Positions 57,300 through 64,000 of a stretch of DNA of 64,000 nt are shown here, piece by piece. A program made the translations under genes and the position numbers. The stretch's first letter is position 1; each line of letters opens with the position of its first letter. The notes beneath the pieces are model-generated. The model was not told the DNA's origin. It saw nothing but the letters and a program-made list of their open reading frames with translations, and did not search any database. This DNA is from Hymenobacter aquaticus (GTDB lineage Bacteria > Bacteroidota > Bacteroidia > Cytophagales > Hymenobacteraceae), in the NCBI RefSeq assembly GCF_004765605.1, contig NZ_SRLC01000001.1, positions 1,240,001-1,304,000 on the forward strand, written 5' to 3'.

Positions 57300-57644
57300 C
57301 TACGCGTGCAGCCACTCTTTCTTGCTGATGAGCTTCTCCTGGCTTTCGCGGTAGTCGGGGTCGTCCACGCAGCAGTCGACGGGGCAGACGGCGGCGCACT
57401 GGGGCTCCTCGTGGAAGCCCACGCACTCGGTGCACTTGTCGGACACGATGTAGTAGTACTCGTCGGAGACGGGGGTCTGGGGGGCCGTGCCGGACACGAC
57501 CGCGCCGCCGTCGACCTGCACTTCCTTCAGGGTGGTGCCATCGGCCCAGCGCCACTGGGCGCCCCCTTCGTAAATAGCAGTGTTAGGGCATTCGGGTTCG
57601 CAGGCACCACAGTTGATGCACTCGTCGGTTATCATGATGGCCAT
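57300..57644 (-). CDS. 2[4Fe-4S] ferredoxin
   Basis: Read from the ATG at 57644 (114 residues). The first cluster site is [13 protein letters not shown] at residues 9-21. The second is CTEC...[10 protein letters not shown] at about 70-92, with an 11-residue insertion in the second motif. A variable loop of about 45 residues separates them. This is the Allochromatium/Bacteroidota type of 2[4Fe-4S] ferredoxin, a cytoplasmic electron carrier. It is divergently placed to a LuxC-type acyl-CoA reductase, sharing a 201-base intergenic region. Confidence 0.9.
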   Translation of the reverse strand: MAIMITDECINCGACEPECPNTAIYEGGAQWRWADGTTLKEVQVDGGAVVSGTAPQTPVSDEYYYIVSDKCTECVGFHEEPQCAAVCPVDCCVDDPDYRESQEKLISKKEWLHA

Positions 57645-57730
57645 AGCCGGGGTCCTCGGGGTTGAGTGGATGCTAAAAAACGTACCTGCTATACGCAAAA
57701 AAGACGCGGGCAGTACTTCGTTGGGGCACG

Positions 57731-57738
57731 CAAAAGTA
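57731..57738 (-). promoter_or_regulatory. -7 element of the ferredoxin gene
   Basis: TACTTTTG on the minus strand matches TAnnTTTG exactly, 86 bases upstream of the ATG. For the divergent reductase gene, TATCTTTA at 57799-57806 (one mismatch) is the best plus-strand candidate. Confidence 0.55.
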
Positions 57739-57845
57739 GAAACTAACCCGTACTCTTGCGAGTTTTTTAGCTATTCCGCTCCGCGGCCCCGGCGGCCGTA
57801 TCTTTACGCGGGCTCTTGCCCCGTCTTTTTCCCTGCTTCTCCCCT

Positions 57846-58859
57846 ATGAATCATTCCGAACGTCTGGCCGCTTTTGTCGCCCTGGGCCTGCGCCTGCACC
57901 ACCTTTCCGCCGATGAGCTGGCTGCCCTGGTCGGGCGCGCCCGCAACGCCAACAACTGGTTTGACGAACCCAACGTGCATGCCGCCCTGCTGGGCGTGGC
58001 TCATCTGCTGGAAGAAGACACGCTGCGCACCTGGGCCGGCCGCTACCCCGCCGAGCCGCCGCACCCGCGCCGCGTGGGCGTGGTCATGGCCGGCAACATT
58101 CCGCTGGTGGGCTTTCACGATTTGCTGTGCGTGCTCATTAGCGGGCATTATTTGCTGGCCAAGCCCAGCAGCGAAGACAAGATTCTGATGAACTGGGTGG
58201 CCCAGGAGCTGATAACCATCGAGCCGCGCTTTGCCGAGCGGATTTCCTTCGTGGAGCGCCTCAACGAGGCCGACGCCTTTATTGCCACCGGCTCCAACAA
58301 CACGGCCCGCTACTTCGAGTACTACTTCAGCAAGAAGCCCAACCTGATCCGGCGCAACCGCACCAGCCTGGCCATTCTCACGGGCGAGGAGTCGGCCGAA
58401 ACGCTGGCGGCCCTGGGGCGCGACATTTTCCAGTACTACGGCCTGGGCTGCCGCAACGTGAGCAAGCTCTACGTGCCCGAGGGCTACTCCTTCACACCCC
58501 TGCTCGACGCCCTGCAACCCTGGGAAACCGTGCTGCGCCACAACCGCTACCAAAACAACTACGACTACAACAAGAGCATTCTGCTGGTGAATAACGTGCC
58601 GCACTACGACAACGGCTTTCTGCTGCTGAACGAGGCCGGCCCGCTGGTGTCGCCCATTTCGGTGCTGCACTACGGCACCTACGGCAGCGAAGTCGATTTG
58701 GTGGATCAGCTCACCGACGTGGCCGAGCAGATCCAGTGCATCGTCTCGGACGGGGCGCGCTACGCGGGCAGCTTCGCCTTCGGCCAAGCCCAGTCGCCGA
58801 AGGTCACGGACTACGCCGACGGCATCGACACTATGGCTTTCCTGGCGGAAATCGGCTAG
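57846..58859 (+). CDS. LuxC-type acyl-CoA reductase
   Basis: Read from the ATG at 57846 (337 residues). It shows the aldehyde-dehydrogenase-like layout of LuxC reductases: VMAGNIPLVGFHDLLCVLIS for dinucleotide binding, FIATGSNNTARYFEYYF, and the catalytic Cys202 in YYGLGCRNVSKLYVP. It would reduce an acyl-CoA to an aldehyde using NAD(P)H. Bacterial luciferase genes are absent, so a light-related role is excluded here; a role in lipid, pigment or cofactor chemistry is open. The ferredoxin gene is divergent from it, and the pairing may be functional. Confidence 0.85.
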   Translation: MNHSERLAAFVALGLRLHHLSADELAALVGRARNANNWFDEPNVHAALLGVAHLLEEDTLRTWAGRYPAEPPHPRRVGVVMAGNIPLVGFHDLLCVLISGHYLLAKPSSEDKILMNWVAQELITIEPRFAERISFVERLNEADAFIATGSNNTARYFEYYFSKKPNLIRRNRTSLAILTGEESAETLAALGRDIFQYYGLGCRNVSKLYVPEGYSFTPLLDALQPWETVLRHNRYQNNYDYNKSILLVNNVPHYDNGFLLLNEAGPLVSPISVLHYGTYGSEVDLVDQLTDVAEQIQCIVSDGARYAGSFAFGQAQSPKVTDYADGIDTMAFLAEIG

Positions 58860-58949
58860 CCGCCCGCACCAGCCAGCGGCGCACTGCCATTGAATTACTC
58901 ACAGTTTTTCTGCAAATTACCAGGGTAGTTACCAACAACTTACCTCGTT

Positions 58950-59249
58950 ATGCAGACGCTGACACAGGTGCCGGAGATGGTGGAAAAAGAAGCCCTGGGC
59001 ACATTGCGGTTTCCCAGCCACGACGTGCTGACGCTACCGGTGCAGCAGCAATGGCGGCGCTACGAAGCCGAGCGCGCCACCACCCTCGGCAACGGCTACC
59101 ACGGCAAGGTCGACATCTATTTCCAGACGGCGGACGGTGCCACCAAACGGCTCTACACCACCGTCTGGGCCTGCGACGCGGAATACCTGACCCTGAAATC
59201 GGGCGCTTCCCTGCCCCTGCGCGCCGTCGTCGGCTTCGACTTTTACTAA
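58950..59249 (+). CDS. Small hypothetical protein, 99 residues
   Basis: The protein has a helical start (TQVPEMVEKEAL) and a beta-rich remainder (GKVDIYFQTADGATKRLYTT; VWACDAEYLTLKSGASLPLR; AVVGFDFY). It has no signal peptide or membrane segment. The pattern suggests a small single-domain beta protein, conserved in the lineage judging from its composition. It starts 90 bases after the reductase gene and is closed by a terminator. Function unknown. Confidence 0.7.
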   Translation: MQTLTQVPEMVEKEALGTLRFPSHDVLTLPVQQQWRRYEAERATTLGNGYHGKVDIYFQTADGATKRLYTTVWACDAEYLTLKSGASLPLRAVVGFDFY

Positions 59250-59274
59250 GCCGTGCCGAGTACCCGTAACAACG

Positions 59275-59307
59275 AAAATCCCCGACCTGTCCAAGTCGGG
59301 GATTTTT
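59275..59307. terminator. Bidirectional terminator
   Basis: AAAATCCCCGACCT / AAGTCGGGGATTTTT forms a GC-rich stem with flanking A and T runs between convergent genes. Confidence 0.88.
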
Positions 59308-59358
59308 GTTGGTCGGACTGCCGGGCCGGAATGCGCCGACAACCTAGGTTACCGCCTG

Positions 59359-60231
59359 TTACACCCGGTCCAGGGTTTTGAGGATCAGGTCGTTGACGGT
59401 GGCTTCGGCGTTGGTGGCAAACTCGCCGGTGGCGCGGTTGGCCACAATGGCGTTCAACGACACCACCTCGTGGCCCAGCATGCGGCCCAGGGCGTAGTAG
59501 CCGGCCGTTTCCATCTCGAAGTTGGTCAGGCGGAACTCGCCCTCGGCGCTCTGGTAGCGGTAGTTCTGGAAGCGGCTGATCAGGTCGGCCTGGCGCAGGT
59601 CGAGGCGCAGCACGCGGCCCTGGGGCCCGTAGAAGCCGGGGCAGGTGAGCGTGTTGCCCACCACCATGCCGGCCCCCAGCTGCTCGCGCAGCAAGTCGGA
59701 GCCGCGCACGCAGTACGGGCGGTAGCTCAAATCCAGGCTCTGCTGAATGCCGGTGGCCACTTCCACTTCCAGGCCGGTTTCCACCAGCGGATAGAATTGC
59801 ATCAGCGAGTCGAGGCCCACGGCGTGCTCGGTCACGAGGTGGGAGCCAATCGGAATATCGGCCTGCAGGGCGCCGCTGGTGCCCACGCGCACGATGCGCA
59901 GGGCGATGCGCTCTTCCAGCGGCCGGGCCTCACGGGTCACGAAGTCGATGTTGACCAGGGCATCCAGCTCATTGATGAGAATGTCGATGTTGTCGGTGCC
60001 CATGCCCGTGGAAATAACCGTCAGGCGCTTGCCCTTGTAGTAGCCCACGTGGGTCACGAATTCCCGCTTGTGAATCTGGGTTTCGATGGAATCGAAATGC
60101 TGGCTCACCAGCGGCACCCGCTCGGGGTCGCCCACGGTGATGATGGTATCGGAAATGTGGTCGGGCAGCAGGTTCAGGTGGTAGATGCTGCCGTCGCGGT
60201 TGATGATCAGCTCCGATTCGGGAATAGGCAT
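59359..60231 (-). CDS. Nucleoside phosphorylase, uridine-phosphorylase-like
   Basis: Read from the ATG at 60231 (290 residues). It cleaves a nucleoside with phosphate to free base and pentose-1-phosphate in salvage. Family motifs are VGDPERVPLVSQHF near residue 30, STGMGTDNIDILINEL for the phosphate site, RVGTSGALQADIPIGS, and FEMETAGYYALGRMLG with the ribose-binding Glu-Met-Glu. The substrate region fits uridine rather than purines, but this is not certain. The open frame extends upstream into the repeat region; MPIPESELIINRDGSIYHL is the natural N-terminus. Confidence 0.88.
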   Translation of the reverse strand: MPIPESELIINRDGSIYHLNLLPDHISDTIITVGDPERVPLVSQHFDSIETQIHKREFVTHVGYYKGKRLTVISTGMGTDNIDILINELDALVNIDFVTREARPLEERIALRIVRVGTSGALQADIPIGSHLVTEHAVGLDSLMQFYPLVETGLEVEVATGIQQSLDLSYRPYCVRGSDLLREQLGAGMVVGNTLTCPGFYGPQGRVLRLDLRQADLISRFQNYRYQSAEGEFRLTNFEMETAGYYALGRMLGHEVVSLNAIVANRATGEFATNAEATVNDLILKTLDRV

Positions 60232-60311
60232 GGTGGGAATGTTGGATGGTGAATGTTGAGAGTTGAGTGAGCGGGGCGGCCGGACATATTTGACCGCCGC
60301 ATCAAAAACGA

Positions 60312-60410
60312 CTGTCATCCTGAGCCTGCGAAGGACCTTACCACGGCAGAACTGGCCGTTGACACGCTACATCAAACGTGATAAGGTCCTTCGCAGGCTC
60401 AGGATGACAG
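60312..60410. repeat. Perfect palindromic element, family B
   Basis: Arms of 29 bases (CTGTCATCCTGAGCCTGCGA and following; 60312-60340 and 60382-60410) are exact reverse complements around a 41-base core. It is the best-preserved copy of family B. It lies between the nucleoside phosphorylase and trhO genes. Confidence 0.92.
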
Positions 60411-60432
60411 CCAGGAAAAGTAATACGGCTTT

Positions 60433-61386
60433 CTACGCGCCCGGCGGCCGGTAGGATAGCAGGCCCTGCTCGGGATTATAGTTGTTGCTGAGCTTGGGGT
60501 AGGTACCGGTACCGTCGTAGGGGCGCTTGTCGGGGTGCTCCTGGCAGGCCGGGGAGCAGGCGCCGTCGAGCTGCTGGCCGCAGGTTTCGCACAAAGCCAC
60601 GTGGGCGTTGCAGTGCGGGTTGGCGCAGTTAATCATCCGGTCGGAAGGCGTGGCGCAGTGGTGGCACTGGGCAATAACGGTGGGATTTACGCGGTTCACG
60701 TCCACCGTCACGCGGTTGTCGAACACGTAGCACTTGCCGTCGAAGTCCTCGCCGCCGGCTTCGATGCCGTACTTGATGATGCCGCCGTGGAGCTGATACA
60801 CGTTTTCGAAACCCTGCTCCAGCAAATAGGCACTGGCTTTTTCGCACTTCACGCCGCCGGTGCAGTAGGTCAGGATTTTCTTGTCCTTGAACTCCTTGAG
60901 CCGCTCGACCCGGTCGGGAAAGTCGCGGAAGTTCTCGATGTCGAGCGTTACGGCATTCTTGAAGCGGCCCACGTTGTACTCGTAGTCGGAGCGCACATCC
61001 ACAATCACCACGTCGTCGCGGTCCTTCAACTCCTTGAACTCCTGGGGCGAAAGGTGCTGGCCGGTTTTCTCGTGGGGCCGCACGTGGTGCAGGCTGCTGT
61101 GCACGATTTCGGGCTTCACGCGCACATGCAGCTTCTGAAACGCGTGTTCGGCGGCCTCATCCACCTTAAACTCCAGGGCTGCGAAGCGCGGGTCGGCCTT
61201 CACCAGGCGCATGTACTCCTGGCAGTCGGCCGCCAGGCCCGAGACGGTACCGTTCAGGCCCTCGTGCGCCACGATGATGCGGCCCAACAGGTTCAGGCGC
61301 AGACATATGCGGTGATGCTCGTCGCGAAACGCCACCGGGTCGTCGATGGGCGCGTAGCAGTAGTAGAGTAAAACGCGGTAATCCAT
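60433..61386 (-). CDS. trhO: tRNA uridine(34) hydroxylase, rhodanese-fold
   Basis: Read from the ATG at 61386 (317 residues). The N-terminal acylphosphatase-like domain (YRVLLYYCYAPIDDPVAFRD; GRIIVAHEGLNGTVSGLAAD) precedes a rhodanese domain (about 115-215) with active Cys175 in TYCTGGVKCEKASAYLLEQG. A Cys/His-rich C-terminal domain (CHHCATPSDRMINCANPHCN) completes the TrhO (YceA) plan. In characterised bacteria it hydroxylates U34 of certain tRNAs. All landmarks are present. Confidence 0.93.
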   Translation of the reverse strand: MDYRVLLYYCYAPIDDPVAFRDEHHRICLRLNLLGRIIVAHEGLNGTVSGLAADCQEYMRLVKADPRFAALEFKVDEAAEHAFQKLHVRVKPEIVHSSLHHVRPHEKTGQHLSPQEFKELKDRDDVVIVDVRSDYEYNVGRFKNAVTLDIENFRDFPDRVERLKEFKDKKILTYCTGGVKCEKASAYLLEQGFENVYQLHGGIIKYGIEAGGEDFDGKCYVFDNRVTVDVNRVNPTVIAQCHHCATPSDRMINCANPHCNAHVALCETCGQQLDGACSPACQEHPDKRPYDGTGTYPKLSNNYNPEQGLLSYRPPGA

Positions 61387-61387
61387 T

Positions 61388-61497
61388 TTTTTAATTCTGA
61401 ATGATGAATTCTGAATTATGAATTGCTGGCCAGGAATCGTAAAACGGCCCAGCGGGCCCGAATAATTCAGCATTCATAATTCAAAATTCAGAATTAT
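61388..61497. repeat. Paired AT-rich arms between neuD-like gene and trhO
   Basis: TTCTGAATGATGAATTCTGA (61393 on) is mirrored by CAGCATTCATAATTCAAAAT and TCAGAATTAT ending near 61495. The right arm contains the TAA stop of the neuD-like gene (61494-61496), and the left arm starts 2 bases from the trhO ATG. Confidence 0.8.
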
Positions 61498-62126
61498 ACC
61501 TTCTGAGCGGGGTTGCCAAAGACGGTTTGGTTGGCGGGCACATCGGCCACCACCACCGAGCCGGCCCCTACGCGGGCCTTGGCGCCAATCTTGACGCCGG
61601 CCACCACGATGGCGCCCGAGCCGATAAACGCCTGCTCCTCAATTTTGGCTCCCGGGTTGATGATGGCCCCGGCCCCGATCTGGACGTAGTCGGCCAGTTC
61701 GGCTCCTACTTCCACCACGGCGTTGGCCCCGATCAGGCAGCCGTTGCCGAGCTTGGCGTTGCTGGCTACCACCGCCCCGGCGCTGATCAGGTTGCCGTGG
61801 CCCAGCCAGGCGTGCTCGGCCACGCTGGCGCGGGCGTGAATGGCGTTGACGGGCACCACTTCGTACTCGTCGCGCAGCATGTTGGTCAGGCTGCGGCGGC
61901 TGGCGGTGTCTTCGGTAGCCACGAATACTTCGCACTTCTTGCCCAGGAGCTTGAGCAACTCCTTGTCGTCGGTGTTGCCCATCACGGCCACGTTGTTCAG
62001 CTCCGAGTTCTGGAGTTTGGCATCGTCGTCGAGCAGGCAGTAGACCACTACATCATTGCTGGTAAAGGCATCGAGGGCCGTGGTGCCGAGGCTTTGCGCC
62101 CCCAGAATAATGACAGGATTTTCCAT
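61494..62126 (-). CDS. NeuD-like sugar O/N-acetyltransferase
   Basis: Read from the ATG at 62126 (210 residues). An N-terminal Rossmann-like domain (ENPVIILGAQSLGTTALDAF; VYCLLDDDAKLQN) binds the sugar substrate, and a left-handed beta helix from about residue 95 (HARASVAEHAWLGHGNLISA; GAGAIINPGAKIEEQAFIGS) ends with QTVFGNPAQKV, where acetyl-CoA binds. This is the NeuD/PglD/PglB type that acetylates sialic-acid-like or amino sugars. The catalytic His is probably the one in AEHAWLGHGN. A well-spaced promoter lies directly upstream. Confidence 0.85.
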   Translation of the reverse strand: MENPVIILGAQSLGTTALDAFTSNDVVVYCLLDDDAKLQNSELNNVAVMGNTDDKELLKLLGKKCEVFVATEDTASRRSLTNMLRDEYEVVPVNAIHARASVAEHAWLGHGNLISAGAVVASNAKLGNGCLIGANAVVEVGAELADYVQIGAGAIINPGAKIEEQAFIGSGAIVVAGVKIGAKARVGAGSVVVADVPANQTVFGNPAQKV

Positions 62127-62173
62127 GCAGACAAATGAAAGCCGACGGGCGGCTGTGCTTTTAAACCAAACCG

Positions 62174-62204
62174 CAAAGATACAACGGCTCGGGGCCTGCA
62201 ACAA
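62174..62204 (-). promoter_or_regulatory. Promoter of the NeuD-like gene
   Basis: On the minus strand TATCTTTG (62174-62181) matches TAnnTTTG exactly, and TTG-TTG (62199-62204) lies 17-20 bases upstream as the -33 element. The ATG is 47 bases downstream of the -7 box. Confidence 0.7.
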
Positions 62205-62233
62205 GCCCCCACGAAAAGCCGTGCCCGCCGGCG

Positions 62234-63499
62234 CTAGAGGCCGATGCGCCGCAGCCAGCGGGCGGCCACGTCGTGTTGCAGGGCCAGCAGCAGCAAATAG
62301 GGCAGCAAGGCCGAGCGGTAGCGGCTCAGCGTGCCGAGGTTGGGCGTGCTCAGGCCCAGCAGGGCGGCCAGGGCCAGGCAGTAGAAGCCCAGGGCCAGCA
62401 CCAGGGCAAACGGCAGCTGCCCTGGCTGCCGCCGCCACAGGGCCACGCCCAACGCGCCCAGAACGGCCAGCAGCAAGAGGTTTTCCAGGCCCGCGCCCAC
62501 GTACAGCGGCGCGGCGTCTTCCCAGGGCATGGGCCGCAGCAGGGCACTACCAATGGCCTGGGGCGCGTTGCGGAGCATGCTTTCCACGGTGGGTGCCAGG
62601 TGCTCGTACTCGATGTGCGGCCGGGCCTGGGCGCCGGCCAGCAGGTCGGAGTTGATGCGAATCAGCTGGTTGGTAAACTTATTCAGGCGAAATACCGGGC
62701 TGATTTCACTGGCCCCCCAGCCGCCCACGCTGAGCGTAGCGGCAAATAAGGCCGCCTGCACCCAGCGCCGCCGGGCCCCGCCCAGGTGCTGAGTTAGCCG
62801 GATAACCGCCAGCCCGGCCAGCGCGGCAAACAGCAGGGCGGCAAAGAAAAACCGCATCTTAAACTGCAACACCGCCAGCGCCACGGCCCCGGCGAGGGTA
62901 GCCGGCCGGGGCGCTTCGGCACCGTAGAGCCAGCGCACGACCAGGGCCAGCAGCCACGCCCCACTGCCCAGCAGCAGGCATTCTTTGGTCAGCCCGGCCG
63001 TCCAGTAAACCACCGTGGGCCAGAGCAAAAAAGCCACCAGCGGGGCCCCGCGCGGGGTAGCCGGAAGGGCGCGGGCCACGGCGGCAGTCAGCTCCCAGCT
63101 CCCGACAAAGCAGAACACGGATAAGTAAAGCCCGTTCAGCAGCAGGCTACCCCGGGAAGCCAGATTCAGCCCGGAGAGCAGCTTGATCAGGAAAAAGGAG
63201 TTGGAGTAGCCGTGAAACGTCAGGCTTGCTCCCCCGTGCCAGAAATAGTCGCCGGCCAGGGTTTGCAGCCACTTGCCGGGCCGCTCCCACAGCTGCTCGG
63301 TCAGGGCCAGGCCCCAGCGCTGGTAGTAGGCCCCGTCTTCCGACAGCAGGTAGCAGGCCGCCGCGCCGGCCACCAGTTTCAGGGCCAGCAACGGCAGCAG
63401 CCACCGCCCCAGTCCCGGCACCTGGTACTGCCGCCGACCCCAGAGCACGAGGCCGCCCAGCAGCAGGCCGTTCAGCACAAGCGCAACCAGCAGCCTCAC
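62234..63499 (-). CDS. Polytopic membrane protein, 421 residues
   Basis: I take the GTG at 63499, which overlaps the stop of the DUF2851 gene by 3 bases in a GTGA junction and gives a first membrane helix at once (VRLLVALVLNGLLLGGLVLW). About nine or ten hydrophobic segments follow, with conserved-looking loops SEDGAYYQRWGLALTEQLWE and GGASLTFHGYSNSFFLIKLL between the second and third, and FLLWPTVVYWTAGLTKECLL. The layout resembles membrane glycosyltransferase or polymerase-like proteins of surface polysaccharide loci, but I cannot name a family. The long C-terminal half ends ALQHDVAARWLRRIGL. Confidence 0.72.
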   Translation of the reverse strand: MRLLVALVLNGLLLGGLVLWGRRQYQVPGLGRWLLPLLALKLVAGAAACYLLSEDGAYYQRWGLALTEQLWERPGKWLQTLAGDYFWHGGASLTFHGYSNSFFLIKLLSGLNLASRGSLLLNGLYLSVFCFVGSWELTAAVARALPATPRGAPLVAFLLWPTVVYWTAGLTKECLLLGSGAWLLALVVRWLYGAEAPRPATLAGAVALAVLQFKMRFFFAALLFAALAGLAVIRLTQHLGGARRRWVQAALFAATLSVGGWGASEISPVFRLNKFTNQLIRINSDLLAGAQARPHIEYEHLAPTVESMLRNAPQAIGSALLRPMPWEDAAPLYVGAGLENLLLLAVLGALGVALWRRQPGQLPFALVLALGFYCLALAALLGLSTPNLGTLSRYRSALLPYLLLLALQHDVAARWLRRIGL

Positions 63500-64000
63500 C
63501 CGACCACCACGTTTTGGCGCAGAATGTGGCTCCCGATGGCGCAGCGCAAGCACTGCCGGGGCTGGCAGTAGGCCCGGCTCAACGAGAGCAGGCCCTGCGA
63601 ATCGGCGGCGGAGCGGTGCTCGAAGCCCACGGTGGCGTAGAGCTCCGTGAGGTGGTTGTGTTCGGCGGGCAGGTGTTCGAGCAGGGCCACGGCAGATTCG
63701 ATGAGTTCGGGCTGCCCCACGGAGCGGGCGTAGGCCACGCGCAGGGGCACGGCCACGTTGGCCACGAGCAAATGTACGCTGCTGCGGCCAAGCGCGGGCA
63801 CTTTGCCGGCCCGTCCCGGCTGGTAGTGCCCGCGCCAATACTCGGGCACCGGCGCGCGGAAGAACTGCTCCAGCGCCCGAACGTCGGGGGCCGCGAGCAG
63901 GGCGCTGAACAGCACGGGCCGGGCATGCAGCAGGGCTACCAACTGGGCCAGGCGCACGGTGGGAAAGTTGGCGGGCCGCAGCCGCAGGAAATTCCAGTCG
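63496..64000 (-). CDS. DUF2851 protein, C-terminal part (cut by window edge)
   Basis: The gene starts beyond base 64000; 167 residues of its C-terminal part are visible. DWNFLRLRPANFPTVRLAQL is the diagnostic DUF2851 segment, followed by RRGKV-like GRAGKVPALGRSSVHLLVAN and the family's Cys-rich end CQPRQCLRCAIGSHIL. The function of the family, which is nearly universal in Bacteroidota, is unknown. Its stop overlaps the start of the membrane protein gene, so the two are coupled. Confidence 0.9.
   Translation of the reverse strand, partial: DWNFLRLRPANFPTVRLAQLVALLHARPVLFSALLAAPDVRALEQFFRAPVPEYWRGHYQPGRAGKVPALGRSSVHLLVANVAVPLRVAYARSVGQPELIESAVALLEHLPAEHNHLTELYATVGFEHRSAADSQGLLSLSRAYCQPRQCLRCAIGSHILRQNVVVG

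Noticed and set aside
57846..58859. Bioluminescence gene luxC
   Set aside because: No luxA, luxB, luxD or luxE is present. The family occurs widely in non-luminous bacteria.

Overview
The window is GC-rich bacterial chromosome, very probably from a Hymenobacter-like member of the Bacteroidota (Cytophagales). The evidence is a fused LpxC/FabZ protein next to LpxD and LpxA, a PorX-type response regulator with a PglZ phosphatase domain, TonB receptors of the carboxypeptidase-regulatory/OMP beta-barrel type, DUF2851 and DUF4197 proteins, promoters with the Bacteroidota -7 motif TAnnTTTG, and few visible Shine-Dalgarno sites. I recognised no rRNA, tRNA, CRISPR array or complete insertion sequence.

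Layout. 0-12 kb: acetyl-CoA synthetase (cut by the window edge), an MFS carrier, a zinc-ribbon/HTH protein, an M28 peptidase, a coupled SPFH / NAD-kinase-like pair, a flavin reductase, a double GNAT, alanine dehydrogenase with TsaE, and a serine-hydrolase lipoprotein. 12-22 kb: a MarR regulator and a TonB receptor whose promoter carries two matching palindromes, a sigma54-type activator with an altered GAFTGA loop, a LytTR regulator with two overlapping LytS-type sensors (one a likely pseudokinase), and a secreted EreA/ChaN-like protein.

22.4-32 kb is the most unusual region. It is a compact minus-strand array: two paralogous acidic/glycine-zipper proteins, an HEVGH putative metallopeptidase, a 660-residue protein of unknown type, a BioF-like PLP enzyme, a protein with a deaminase-like HPE...CPLC arrangement, an M20 dipeptidase and an amidohydrolase. 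Several junctions overlap or lie within 4 bases, so these genes look like one functional unit that I cannot match to a named system. It is my main candidate for an undescribed system.

32.5-64 kb is mostly housekeeping: a HAD phosphatase, PorX, an HD hydrolase, the lipid A block lpxD-lpxC/fabZ-lpxA with an ABC ATPase, a Uma2 nuclease-fold protein, two DUF4197 proteins, CinA, a 2-oxoacid dehydrogenase E2, a MABP-type lipoprotein, a second TonB receptor, ValS, a nitrilase-fold amidase paired with an N-acetyl sugar amidotransferase, a divergent ferredoxin / LuxC-type reductase pair, a nucleoside phosphorylase, TrhO, a NeuD-like acetyltransferase, a polytopic membrane protein and a DUF2851 protein cut by the right edge. 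An AT-richer orphan gene at 33.5 kb looks acquired.

The intergenic DNA is rich in structured repeats: at least four families of dispersed palindromic elements, two tandem hairpin arrays, and a class of paired low-complexity arms between co-oriented genes. Several of these run into the 3' ends of genes and contain their stop codons.
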